From a virus, in IMG/VR virus record IMGVR_UViG_3300033571_024846, positions 1 through 32,282 of that record: a stretch of 32,282 nucleotides of DNA. The stretch is one strand, 5' to 3'. Below, one piece after another: positions 20,392 through 27,671 of the stretch. The notes below the pieces were generated by a model, which ran no database searches, was not told the origin of the DNA, and worked only from the letters and a program-made list of their open reading frames with translations. Numbering within the stretch: position 1 is the stretch's first letter; each line of letters starts with the position of its first letter. A program made the position numbers and the translations under genes.

Positions 20392-20739
20392 ATGATCATC
20401 GATATCGTCGGCATGCTGAAATCCGAAAGAGCCGCCGGAGACGAAACCTCCGAACAGACCATCGAGCGCATTGACGCGCACATCCGCGACCTCGCCAGCA
20501 GGTCTGAAAGCATCGCCCTGCTGCTGACCGATCTGGAGGCCGAAAGGGCGGCCATAGACGCCAATGTACGCGACCTTGAGCTGCTTAAGGCCTGGATCAG
20601 GGACAGCGCCACGGCGCGGCGCACCGCCCTGGACGCCATCGTGGGCAGCGAGCGTGAAGACACTCCGCTGACTTTGCCCGGCAAGCCCGCCAGCGCCGCG
20701 CCCCCGGCGGAACCTGCCGGTGAAGCCGCGCAGCCCTGA
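20392..20739 (+). CDS. 115-aa coiled-coil protein, unknown
   Basis: The start at ATG 20392 is chosen because GGGAG lies eight bases upstream; ATG 20386 overlaps the previous stop but is only two bases from that site. Long amphipathic helix (EQTIERIDAHIRDLASRSESIALLLTDLEAERAAIDANVRDLELLKAWIRD) suggests a coiled-coil dimer; the last 30 residues are Pro/Ala-rich. No family is recognised. Confidence 0.65.
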   Translation: MIIDIVGMLKSERAAGDETSEQTIERIDAHIRDLASRSESIALLLTDLEAERAAIDANVRDLELLKAWIRDSATARRTALDAIVGSEREDTPLTLPGKPASAAPPAEPAGEAAQP

Positions 20740-20776
20740 ACCGCATTCCACCCCTCACTCCAGCGGAATCACCCCC

Positions 20777-22639
20777 ATGACACAATCGGCTTACTCACGC
20801 CTCGACTACATTCCATTGAGCGCGATCCACTACAACCCCGCCATCAACGCCCGCCGCGATACAGAGACAGACGTTAGCGAGCTCGCCGCCACAATCGACG
20901 CGCAGAACCTCGGCCAGCCCCTGCTGCTGCGCCCGGCAGGCCGCGACCGCTATGAGCCGGTTGACGGCGGCCGCCGCCTGCGCGCGCTGAAGCTGCTGGC
21001 CGAACAGGGCAAGGTATCGCTCGATCATCCGATCCCGGCCTACATCCGCGAACTTGACGACAAGGAGGCCATGTCGCTTTCGCTGGCGACTGTCATCACG
21101 AGGGTGGACCTTCATCCGGCGGATGAGGCGCTCGACTTCACCGACCTGGTGCAGCAAGGCATGAAGCCAGAAGAAATCGCCGTGCGCTTCGGCATCCCGC
21201 TCCGCCGGGTCAGGCAGCGCCTTGCCATCGGCAGGCTGCCCGAAGAGATCGTGGCGGCGCTCAAGGCCGGCAAGATTGGCCTCGCTGATGCGCAGGCCTT
21301 TACCCTGCTGCACGATTCAGCTCACGCGCTCAAGCTGTTCAGGCAGGGCGTGAAGGAGGAGTGGGCGATCCGGCGGGAATTCAGCAAGAAAAGGATCCCG
21401 GCGGAGACATCGGAAGCAGCCTATGTCGGCCGCGACGCCTATGCCGCCGCCGGCGGCGCCATCGATGAAGATCTTTTTTCGAACAATGTGTGGTTTGCCG
21501 ATGGCAAGCTGCTGTCGAAGCTGTTCCAGCAGAAGCTCAAAGACGATGAGAAGGCATGGCTGGCCGAGGGCTGGAGCTTTGTGGTTATCGACATTGATCC
21601 GAACACCAGAAAGACCAGCAGCTGGCCCAATCTGCAGCCCGAAGGCAAACCCAACCTGACGAAAGAGCAGACGGAGCGTGCCGATGAGCTCAAGGCCGAA
21701 ATCAAGCTGCTGAGACGCAAGGTTCAGGAGGCCGACGATAACGAAAGCTTTGAAGAGGCCGAACAGCAGCTGCAGGCCGCGGAGGACGAGCTCGAGGATC
21801 TGACCGCGAAGCATTTCACGGCGGCGCAGAAGGCGAAGTCCGGCGTCGTGGTGCGGCGAGGCTACGACAATATCCGCGTTGAGTTCGGCGCCATGAAGCC
21901 AGCCGCCGCGAAGAAAGAGGCGAAGGCCTCAAAGCAGAAGGCCCGCGACACGTCAGAGGATCCTTCGCCTGTGCGCAGCATCGAACCCGATGCCGAGGCC
22001 GACTTCACCCAGGCCCTGGCCGTGGAGATGGCCAGGGTGATGACCGATGCCATGCAGCAGGCTATTTCCAAACAGCCGTCAAAGGCGCATCGGCTCGCAG
22101 CTTCGGTGCTGATGATCATGGCAAGTTTCTCCCGCGCCGAAGGCTTTGCGATCGAGGCTCCTCGCAAGGACCGTGCTGTTCAGGGCCCGCTTTGCTTTGA
22201 TGCGGTGCGCGAGGTGGTTGACGAGGCGGACAGCGCCACAGCGCGCGTTTTCACAGCCGCCGAACAGCACCCCGATCTCGACAGGCTTGTCGCCATGAGC
22301 CTTGCCCGGCTCTTTGCCCTTGATCCCCAGTCCATGCAGGAACTGCGCGCGATCATTGACGCCTTTGACCCCGACGTTACAGGCCTATGGCTGCCCGATG
22401 CCGACTTCTATAAGCGCATGCCGCGCGAGAGCCTTGCCGCGGCACTGGCCGAGGCCGCGATCGCAGGCGTCACCCCGTCGAAGAAGAAGAAGGAACTTGT
22501 CGAGATCGCCGTGCGCGAGCTCACCCCCAAGGGCTGGCTGCCGAAGCCCCTGCGCACGCCGAGCTACAAAGGCCCGGGCTCCAACGCCTGGGCCGTTGCC
22601 GCAGGCGCCGCAGCCGCAGGTAAGGAGGAGGCGGCATGA
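20777..22639 (+). CDS. Large ParB-family protein
   Basis: The product has 620 residues from ATG 20777 (GGAA eight bases upstream). ParB N-domain: YIPLSAIHYNPAINARRDTE, then YEPVDGGRRLRALKLLAEQG (nucleotide-binding RR motif, about 59-78) and LATVITRVDLHPADEALDF. A KorB-like helix-turn-helix follows (KPEEIAVRFGIPLRRVRQRLAIGRLPEEIVAALKAGKIGLADAQAFTLL, 130-178). Around 300-350 is a coiled coil (ELKAEIKLLRRKVQEADDN). The rest is unique. ParB proteins bind parS and hydrolyse CTP; no ParA is seen here, so partition is unproven and a regulatory role is possible. It is the second ParB-like protein in the window. Confidence 0.85.
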   Translation: MTQSAYSRLDYIPLSAIHYNPAINARRDTETDVSELAATIDAQNLGQPLLLRPAGRDRYEPVDGGRRLRALKLLAEQGKVSLDHPIPAYIRELDDKEAMSLSLATVITRVDLHPADEALDFTDLVQQGMKPEEIAVRFGIPLRRVRQRLAIGRLPEEIVAALKAGKIGLADAQAFTLLHDSAHALKLFRQGVKEEWAIRREFSKKRIPAETSEAAYVGRDAYAAAGGAIDEDLFSNNVWFADGKLLSKLFQQKLKDDEKAWLAEGWSFVVIDIDPNTRKTSSWPNLQPEGKPNLTKEQTERADELKAEIKLLRRKVQEADDNESFEEAEQQLQAAEDELEDLTAKHFTAAQKAKSGVVVRRGYDNIRVEFGAMKPAAAKKEAKASKQKARDTSEDPSPVRSIEPDAEADFTQALAVEMARVMTDAMQQAISKQPSKAHRLAASVLMIMASFSRAEGFAIEAPRKDRAVQGPLCFDAVREVVDEADSATARVFTAAEQHPDLDRLVAMSLARLFALDPQSMQELRAIIDAFDPDVTGLWLPDADFYKRMPRESLAAALAEAAIAGVTPSKKKKELVEIAVRELTPKGWLPKPLRTPSYKGPGSNAWAVAAGAAAAGKEEAA

Positions 22640-23073
22640 GTGACATGCTGACACTGCGCAACCAGCAAGCGATGAAGCGGCTCTCGAAGGCGATTGGCGA
22701 CACGCGCGGCCAGGACTTTGAGGCCTTCGTGGATCTTGCTGAGGTGATTCACAACATCGAGGCCGCGAAGAACGGATTCCCGGAGGACACTCGCATTGCA
22801 GCCTGGGTCCGCATGTTCAAGATCATGAATATTGCCTTCATCGAAACGGCCCGCATCGAGCACGAAGCCATTGGCCGCGATCCAGGTGAAATCGTCGTGG
22901 ACCTGACGACCATGGCCGGAGAATGCGCAGCCATGCTTCTTGCTTCGGTCGTGTCGGCCGAAGGCCTCAGCTCCAATCTGCCTGAGCAGCTCATCGACCA
23001 CATGATTCGCGGATACCGCGCCGCGGTCGACACCGCCATCGAACAAGAACTGGCGGGGCAGAAGCATTCATGA
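22636..23073 (+). CDS. 145-aa soluble protein, unknown
   Basis: ATG 22636 overlaps the ParB-like stop (ATGA). All-helical sequence (QQAMKRLSKAIGDTRGQDFEAFVDLAEVIHNIEAAK, then IAAWVRMFKIMNIAFIETARIEHEAIG and CAAMLLASVVSAEGLSSNLPEQLIDHMIRGY). No signal or membrane segment strong enough to call. Family not recognised. Tight coupling with the ParB-like gene suggests a related job. Confidence 0.65.
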   Translation: MSDMLTLRNQQAMKRLSKAIGDTRGQDFEAFVDLAEVIHNIEAAKNGFPEDTRIAAWVRMFKIMNIAFIETARIEHEAIGRDPGEIVVDLTTMAGECAAMLLASVVSAEGLSSNLPEQLIDHMIRGYRAAVDTAIEQELAGQKHS

Positions 23074-23342
23074 GCACCATCCTAGGCATCGTGTTCATGA
23101 CCGGCGCGGGCTGCGCTTCAGCTGTTCTAGAGCTTGAGCGCACAACTGTTGCTTATCAGGTGCCCTGCGCCATCGTCATTCGGGCGCCCGTCGGCAACCC
23201 GTTCAAGCTGGCTCAACAAAAGAACGAGATCGGGGTGCCGCCAGCGGTGACGACGCTCAAGAAAGCCACCAGATGCGGCGGCAAGAAGGTTATCTGGTTG
23301 AAGCCGAGAGACGGCAAGCGCCGCTACAGGTGTGCCACATGA
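23070..23342 (+). CDS. 90-aa small basic protein, probably exported
   Basis: ATG 23070 overlaps the previous stop. N-terminal ILGIVFMTGAGCASAVLEL is a short hydrophobic segment, possibly a signal with a Cys. Two further Cys pairs (VPCAIVIRAP; ATRCGGKKVIWLKPRDGKRRYRCAT) lie in a basic, beta-rich body. No family is recognised. It ends on the first bases of the next gene (ATGA). Confidence 0.6.
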   Translation: MSTILGIVFMTGAGCASAVLELERTTVAYQVPCAIVIRAPVGNPFKLAQQKNEIGVPPAVTTLKKATRCGGKKVIWLKPRDGKRRYRCAT

Positions 23343-24007
23343 GCGATCGTCCAATCATCTTCTCCGCTCCAATGGTGCGCGCCATCCTTGAGGGCAGAAA
23401 GACGCAGACGCGGCGGGTGCTGAAAGACGCACCAAAGACACATCTCCTGGACAGATTTTCTGACGGGATTGCTTATTTCAGCGCGAGAGAAGGCGGCATC
23501 CACATGCAGAGCAAAGTGCGCTATGCCGTGGACGATCTGCTGTGGGTACGGGAAGCATTAATCGACGACGCCGCCGATTTTGGATTTGTCCGTTACGCGG
23601 CTGATGACTCCCTTGTGAAACTCGACACGCCGGAAAAAAAGCAATGGGGACACATGCGATCCGTCAGGCGCATTGTTCCCTCTATCCACATGCCGCGCTG
23701 GGCGAGCCGGATCACGCTGCGGGTGACGGGCGTCAAGGTCGAGCGGCTTCAGGACATCAGCGAGGAAGACGCAATCGCGGAATCCGCTTCGAGCCGCCGC
23801 AACAGCAAGGGCGATCTCGACTGGTCAATGGATTGGGACCAGATAGGGAAATTCTCAAAGCATTTAGGTGCAAACTTATCCCAGAATGACATTGCACTGG
23901 GCAACGCCAGATGGGCCTTCGCTTCTTATTGGAACACAGTCCACGGAGACGATGGCTGGCATGACGACCCCTGGGTGGCAGTAATCAACTTTGAGAGGCT
24001 GGCATGA
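23339..24007 (+). CDS. ASCH-like domain phage protein
   Basis: The product has 222 residues from ATG 23339. The N-terminus RPIIFSAPMVRAILEGRKTQTRRVLK is the hallmark of a phage family often labelled morphogenetic protein and related to ASCH/PUA-like RNA-binding domains. It continues VRYAVDDLLWVREALIDDA and ends WHDDPWVAVINFERL, also typical. It probably binds RNA or modified nucleic acid; the label does not establish a head-assembly role. It overlaps both neighbours. Confidence 0.8.
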   Translation: MSDRPIIFSAPMVRAILEGRKTQTRRVLKDAPKTHLLDRFSDGIAYFSAREGGIHMQSKVRYAVDDLLWVREALIDDAADFGFVRYAADDSLVKLDTPEKKQWGHMRSVRRIVPSIHMPRWASRITLRVTGVKVERLQDISEEDAIAESASSRRNSKGDLDWSMDWDQIGKFSKHLGANLSQNDIALGNARWAFASYWNTVHGDDGWHDDPWVAVINFERLA

Positions 24008-24168
24008 CCGACACTGAAATCCTCGACCTCGTCACCCGCATGCGCGACGCACAAAAGACCTACTTCCGCACCCGCACGCCGGTCGACCTCATGCGGTCGA
24101 AAGACCTCGAGAAGCAAGTGGACAAGGCGCTCTCAGACCGGCTTTTTCTTTACAAGCCGCTGATCTGA
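24004..24168 (+). CDS. 54-aa small protein, unknown
   Basis: ATG 24004 overlaps the previous stop (ATGA), and its stop overlaps the next start (TGATG). Helical and charged (TEILDLVTRMRDAQKTYFRTRTPVDLMRSKDLEKQVDKALSDRLFLYKPLI). The KTYFRTRTPVDLMRSKxLExxVD pattern is seen in short proteins near phage integrases. No function can be stated. Confidence 0.65.
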   Translation: MTDTEILDLVTRMRDAQKTYFRTRTPVDLMRSKDLEKQVDKALSDRLFLYKPLI

Positions 24169-24341
24169 TGGCCAAGCCAGCATCACGCATCACACAGTCC
24201 GAAATCGCCCGCGCGCTGCGCGTCGCGAAGGCTGAGGGTATGACGGTGGAGATCCGGCCAGACGGCGTGCTGCGGATCGTTCCGGTCGACCACCCTAACC
24301 CGGAGACGGCCCTTGCGGCAAGGCCGGTAGAAAGCTTTTGA
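24168..24341 (+). CDS. 57-aa small protein upstream of integrase
   Basis: ATG 24168. ITQSEIARALRVAKAEGMTVEIRPDGVLRIVP suggests one helix and a beta hairpin. It sits in the usual place of an excisionase, directly before integrase, but lacks the Arg-rich winged helix of Xis proteins. An excisionase role is only a guess from position. Its stop shares the A of the integrase start (TGATG). Confidence 0.65.
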   Translation: MAKPASRITQSEIARALRVAKAEGMTVEIRPDGVLRIVPVDHPNPETALAARPVESF

Positions 24342-25447
24342 TGCAGGGCATGCCCAAGCCCCGTCTCCCCCATTTGCTGCACGAGCGGACGAACCGTGGC
24401 CGCTGGGTGTGGTACTTCCGCGTCGAGAAAGGTCCGCGCATCAGGCTTCCCGATGAACCCGGAAGCCCGGAGTTCATTGCCGCCTATAATGCTGCCCTTA
24501 CCGGCCAGGCCGTCGTCTCTGCCAAGGGCAAGCCCGGCAAGGGCAGCGTGGCCTGGCTGATCGACCGTTACCGGGAGAGCAGCACATGGGCGAGTCTCTC
24601 ACCGGCCACACGCTATCAGCGCGACAGGATCTTCGCGCGCATCATCGAGAAGGCAGGCGGCGAAGACTTTGCGGGCGTCACCTCGAAAACGATCCGCAAC
24701 GGCCGCGAGGCGCGCAAGGCGACGCCCTTCATGGCAAACAACTATCTGCGCGCCGTGAAGGGCCTCTTCGCCTGGGCCACCGAGGCGGAGTTCGTGGCCG
24801 AAAACCCGGCAGCAGCGGTCACCGAAATCGCCGTCAAGACGCAGGGCCATGAGCCATGGACGATCGATGATGTGCGCCGCTACGAGGCCCGCTGGCCACT
24901 GGGCACGCGCGAGAGGGTCTGGCTGCATGTTCTGACCTACACCGGCCTGCGCCTGGGCGACGCCTGTATGGTGGGCTGGCAGCACGTCCGCGACGGGTTT
25001 GTCAGCATGAAGGCCGAGAAGACTGGAGAGCTGCTGGAGTTTCCGGTGCTGCCACCGCTCGATGAGACGCTGAAGGCGGGCCCGACGAGCGACCTTGCGT
25101 GGATCTCGAATGCTCACGGCCGGCCCTTCGTGAAGGAGAGCTTCGGCAACGCTTTTCGGGACGCCTGCAAGGCCGCCGGCATCAAGGGCAAGAGCGCCCA
25201 CGGTCTGCGGAAGATGCTCGCGAGCCTTGCCGCGGAGATCGGTGCCAGCGAGGAGCAGCTCCAGGCGTGGTTCGGCTGGCAATCGAACCGGATGAGCTCG
25301 ATCTACACGCGCGCGGCCAGCAAGAAAGCCATGGCCGGGAGGCTCGGAGAAATGTTCCGGCAGAACGCATTCGGAACAGAATCTCCCCGCGCAGGGGTAA
25401 AAAGCGCGGGGAAAAATTTGAAAACCCGTGCTAAATCAAGCAGATAA
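24341..25447 (+). CDS. int: Tyrosine integrase
   Basis: The product has 368 residues from ATG 24341. Catalytic set: Arg204 (TYTGLRLGDAC), Lys227 (KAEKTGE), His287 and Arg290 (HGLRKM), Trp313 in place of the second His (FGWQSN) and Tyr322 (SSIYTRAA). Trp at this site is known in active recombinases such as Cre. The core-binding domain is about 68-160 (WLIDRYRES to LFAWATEAEF). The N-terminal 60 residues would be the arm-binding domain. It catalyses integration and excision at attP, which appears to lie just downstream. It is the last gene of the early operon. Confidence 0.93.
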   Translation: MQGMPKPRLPHLLHERTNRGRWVWYFRVEKGPRIRLPDEPGSPEFIAAYNAALTGQAVVSAKGKPGKGSVAWLIDRYRESSTWASLSPATRYQRDRIFARIIEKAGGEDFAGVTSKTIRNGREARKATPFMANNYLRAVKGLFAWATEAEFVAENPAAAVTEIAVKTQGHEPWTIDDVRRYEARWPLGTRERVWLHVLTYTGLRLGDACMVGWQHVRDGFVSMKAEKTGELLEFPVLPPLDETLKAGPTSDLAWISNAHGRPFVKESFGNAFRDACKAAGIKGKSAHGLRKMLASLAAEIGASEEQLQAWFGWQSNRMSSIYTRAASKKAMAGRLGEMFRQNAFGTESPRAGVKSAGKNLKTRAKSSR

Positions 25448-25569
25448 AAAATAGATGGTGGGTGGTACAGAACGCCAACAACACCAAAGAAATCAATGAC
25501 TTAACTACCATGCGCGGGGAATGGTGCGGGGTTTGATTTTATTAGGCAATTTGCCGCGCTCCCCGCGCA
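25384..25569. other. Probable attP region with four arm-type repeats
   Basis: TCCCCGCGCA occurs at 25384-25393 (+) and 25560-25569 (+), with inverted copies at 25404-25412 (nine bases) and 25511-25520. The inner 98 bases (25413-25510) are AT-rich and would hold the core. The repeats lie in the end of int and in the 130-bp non-coding gap between int and the lysis operon, where temperate phages keep attP. The crossover core was not identified. Confidence 0.65.
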
Positions 25570-25570
25570 C

Positions 25571-25598
25571 AAAAAAACTACCGCCTGAGCACCAGCGG
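25571..25598 (-). terminator. Possible terminator at the end of the lysis operon
   Basis: On the minus strand CCGCTG pairs with CAGGCGG with one bulge, loop GTGCT, then the TAG stop and seven T (25577-25571). The stem overlaps the end of the last lysis gene. The stem is short, so this is a moderate call. Confidence 0.5.
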
Positions 25599-25982
25599 AC
25601 CCGCCCCGAGCATCGTCGCCACCAGCAGATAGGCCCATTCGAGGGTGACGCCCGGCGAAGGCCATGCCGTGCCAGTGATGACCTGATAGGCTGGGCTGCC
25701 GATCTGATACCAGACCAGCACCGCGACCTGCAGGAACAGGACGGCGGCCCAGGCGCGCTGCAGGATCGGCGAGCTCTTCACGGTCTCACTGGTGGCCTTT
25801 GCCGCCTCTTTTGCCGCCTGTGCCCAGGTCTCTTCCATCTTGGCGGCGGTCTCCTGCGCGGCGATCCGGACCTGTTTGTCGAAGTCCGCGCGGTCCCTCT
25901 CATTTGTAAGATACTGCTTGCCGATGTCGAGGATCTTGTCGAGCAGCCCACCCGTCAGCAGCTTGACGATTGCCGCGATCAT
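25578..25982 (-). CDS. Three-TM holin-like protein
   Basis: The product has 134 residues from ATG 25982, overlapping the upstream holin stop (ATGA). N-terminal helix IAAIVKLLTGGLLDKILDIGKQYLTNERDRADF leads into a charged coil. Then come two hydrophobic spans: WAAVLFLQVAVLVWYQIG and WAYLLVATMLGAGPLVL. SPILQRAWAAVLF...WPSPGVTLEWAYLLVATMLGAGPLVLRR is characteristic of the phage 3TM holin family. It would form membrane lesions that release the lysozyme. It is last in the operon, next to a T-tract. Confidence 0.8.
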   Translation of the reverse strand: MIAAIVKLLTGGLLDKILDIGKQYLTNERDRADFDKQVRIAAQETAAKMEETWAQAAKEAAKATSETVKSSPILQRAWAAVLFLQVAVLVWYQIGSPAYQVITGTAWPSPGVTLEWAYLLVATMLGAGPLVLRR

Positions 25983-26197
25983 GCCGGCGGCGCCTTGCCC
26001 TTGTTCTGATCGATCAGCCGGCCCATGATACCACCGACGGCAAGCGCCACGATGATCCACGGGCGCCATGACTCCGGCAGCCAAGCCGTAACCTGCGGCG
26101 GCAGCTGAGGCCACACGACGGGCAGAAGTGCGACCGCAGCGAGGGCCTGCACAGAGAACCAGCGCCAGGCCTGCTTCCAGTTTTCAACGAGCTTCAT
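25979..26197 (-). CDS. Small holin-like protein
   Basis: The product has 72 residues from ATG 26197 (AAAGGAT upstream). Two membrane spans, WRWFSVQALAAVALLPVVWPQL and WRPWIIVALAVGGIMGRLI, with a LPPQVTAWLPESW loop and a Lys-rich C-terminus (NKGKAPPA). This is the pattern of two-TM phage holins with a charged tail, seen beside lysozymes in Rhizobiales-type phages. It follows the lysozyme gene and overlaps the 3TM holin. Confidence 0.75.
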   Translation of the reverse strand: MKLVENWKQAWRWFSVQALAAVALLPVVWPQLPPQVTAWLPESWRPWIIVALAVGGIMGRLIDQNKGKAPPA

Positions 26198-26200
26198 GGT

Positions 26201-26830
26201 CTATCCTTTCATGATCCACGCGGCGAGCGCCGCGATCAGGGTTGCAGCAGCGGCCAGCACCCATGCGGCGATGCTCTGGCCATGCTGTGCAGGGGCTGGA
26301 GAAGGCACAGGAGGCAATTCCGGCATTGTGGAGGGCACGGCAGGCGGAGAGGGCGGGACGGGCTCCGGAGTGGCCGCCGGAGGCACAGCGGTCAGGAACA
26401 GCGCCCGCTCGGCCTTCCGGCGGTTCACCAGCCCCCGCAGCTCTTTCCCACCCGCCTTGTTCCACATGAGGAAGGCATCAGCCGCGCCTTGGATGTCGCC
26501 ATCGTTGAAGCGGCGGACGAGCGTGCTGCCGCCGAAGGCTCCGGGCCCGATGTTGTAACAGAGCGAGACCATCGCATCGAACTGCGGCTGGCTGGGCTGC
26601 CGGGTGAGGGCGCGGCGGACGCCGGACTCGTACTTGACGAGCGCCTGCACCAGATAGGCGTCGGCCTGCTCTTGGGTAATCCGCATGCCCTTGACCACCG
26701 GCACGATGCCCGCAGCCGAGGTGAGGCCATAGCCGATTGTCCAGATGCCCACGCTGTCCTGATAGGCTTTGAGCTTGCAACCCTCCCAGCGTTTGATCAG
26801 GTCGAGGCCCGTGCTCGAGGTTCTGATCAT
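26201..26830 (-). CDS. Endolysin (GH24 lysozyme) with C-terminal membrane anchor
   Basis: The product has 209 residues from ATG 26830. The catalytic set matches T4 lysozyme spacing: Glu16 (KRWEGC), Asp25 and Thr31 (QDSVGIWTIGYG). The lysozyme domain ends near 145. A Pro-rich linker (PPAATPEPVPPSPPAVP) leads to a C-terminal membrane span (IAAWVLAAAATLIAALAAWI) at about 186-207. No N-terminal signal is present. It cuts peptidoglycan; the anchor would need a membrane orientation placing the enzyme outside, or it may be inactive until released. SAR-type endolysins have the anchor at the N-terminus, so this layout is unusual. Confidence 0.9.
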   Translation of the reverse strand: MIRTSSTGLDLIKRWEGCKLKAYQDSVGIWTIGYGLTSAAGIVPVVKGMRITQEQADAYLVQALVKYESGVRRALTRQPSQPQFDAMVSLCYNIGPGAFGGSTLVRRFNDGDIQGAADAFLMWNKAGGKELRGLVNRRKAERALFLTAVPPAATPEPVPPSPPAVPSTMPELPPVPSPAPAQHGQSIAAWVLAAAATLIAALAAWIMKG

Positions 26831-26946
26831 CACTCGTGCTCCACGGCGATGATGCTGGAGACCGCGGGGCTGGCGTGCGGCCTGACCTCCAGCCAGCTTG
26901 CGGCAATGGCCATTGCCATGATGATGTAGGTCATCAGCGTCTTCAT
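26830..26946 (-). CDS. 38-aa membrane peptide in lysis cassette
   Basis: ATG 26946 overlaps the XhlA-like stop (ATGA), and its stop overlaps the lysozyme start (TGATG). N-terminal LMTYIIMAMAIAASWLEV is one membrane span; the rest is polar. It has no lipobox, so it is not an Rz1-type lipoprotein. Role unknown; the exact overlaps argue it is translated. Confidence 0.55.
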   Translation of the reverse strand: MKTLMTYIIMAMAIAASWLEVRPHASPAVSSIIAVEHE

Positions 26947-27110
26947 TTGATCCATCCAAAGCTGTTGGCGATAATGGTCAGCAGGAGACCGAAGCAGGTG
27001 ACAAAGATTCCCCATTCGCGGACGGCGCGCCATTTGGCGTTTTCCTTAAGGTTCCTCATCTCGGTTTCGAGCACGGCGATGCGTTCGCCCATCGGCTTTT
27101 CATCGCCCAT
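26943..27110 (-). CDS. XhlA-like protein (coiled coil plus TM)
   Basis: The product has 55 residues from ATG 27110 (AGGGAA upstream). N-terminal helix PMGERIAVLETEMRNLKENAKWRAV is a short coiled coil, and EWGIFVTCFGLLLTIIANSFGW is one membrane span. This is the layout of the haemolysin XhlA family, holin partners in lysis cassettes. It precedes the membrane peptide, lysozyme and holins. Confidence 0.7.
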   Translation of the reverse strand: MGDEKPMGERIAVLETEMRNLKENAKWRAVREWGIFVTCFGLLLTIIANSFGWIK

Positions 27111-27127
27111 GCCGGTGTTCCCTGGTT

Positions 27128-27334
27128 TCAGTCGTGTCGGAAAAGCCCCCGCACTGCTGCGAGGGCACGGAGCAAAAAATCAGGAAGGTGGCGGATCCTG
27201 AAGCCTGCGCGCCACAGCAGCAACGACAGCACGATCTCGGCCGCGCCGATGAGGAGCCATGGCCAGCCGAGGGTGGCCGCCGCCTCGAACAGCGCTTCCT
27301 GCAATGATGAGAAGCTGACAATAGCCCAGCACAT
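27128..27334 (-). CDS. 68-aa single-TM protein overlapping the upstream membrane gene
   Basis: ATG 27334. One strong span (WPWLLIGAAEIVLSLLLWRAGF) and a basic C-terminus (RIRHLPDFLLRALAAVRGLFRHD). It overlaps the end of the 163-aa gene by 155 bases in another frame. Third-codon positions here are mostly G/C in this frame and not in the other, so this frame seems to be the selected one. The ribosome site is weak. It may be lysis-related or arise from a frameshift joining the two frames. Confidence 0.5.
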   Translation of the reverse strand: MCWAIVSFSSLQEALFEAAATLGWPWLLIGAAEIVLSLLLWRAGFRIRHLPDFLLRALAAVRGLFRHD

Positions 27335-27671
27335 CAGCCCATGCCCACATTGTATCCCGTGCGATCAGCCCGGCATCGTGAACGCCGGAGATGAGTACCA
27401 TGAGCGCGAACAGGCCCGCGACAGGGATGGTTGCAGCGAAGCGGGCGCGCCACATGGCCAGCAGCAGCGCGGCGCTGGTGAGATCGGCCACGGCCTGCAC
27501 CGCGCCGGCAAGATCGAAGGCGGAGACGGCCCTGGTGGCCAGCCAGTTGCCGGCCATCACGGCAACCAGGGGAACGGCCTTCCGGTCTTGCCAGACGGCA
27601 AGCGCGCACACGATGAGCAAGGCGGCCGCCCACAATTGCGAGAAGGGCGACAGCGGGATGATCTCGATCAA
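27180..27671 (-). CDS. Multi-TM membrane protein, unknown
   Basis: The product has 163 residues from ATG 27671, overlapping the upstream stop (ATGA). Hydrophobic spans at about 10-28 (LWAAALLIVCALAVW), 34-50, 60-73, 82-98 (IPVAGLFALMVLISGV) and 112-127. After residue 127 the sequence becomes Arg/Pro-rich (HRRGRDRAVVAAVARR) and lies over the 68-aa gene in another frame, so the true C-terminus or a frameshift is uncertain. No family is recognised; it lies between fibre and lysis genes. Confidence 0.6.
   Translation of the reverse strand: MIEIIPLSPFSQLWAAALLIVCALAVWQDRKAVPLVAVMAGNWLATRAVSAFDLAGAVQAVADLTSAALLLAMWRARFAATIPVAGLFALMVLISGVHDAGLIARDTMWAWADVLGYCQLLIIAGSAVRGGGHPRLAMAPHRRGRDRAVVAAVARRLQDPPPS

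Noticed and set aside
20777-22639. Complete parABS partition system
   Set aside because: Only a ParB-like protein is seen; no ParA or clear parS was found in the window.
25384-25412. Terminator at the end of int
   Set aside because: The CCCCGCG/CGCGGGG stem is followed by AAAAATTT rather than a T-run on the plus strand, and it matches the arm-type repeats better.
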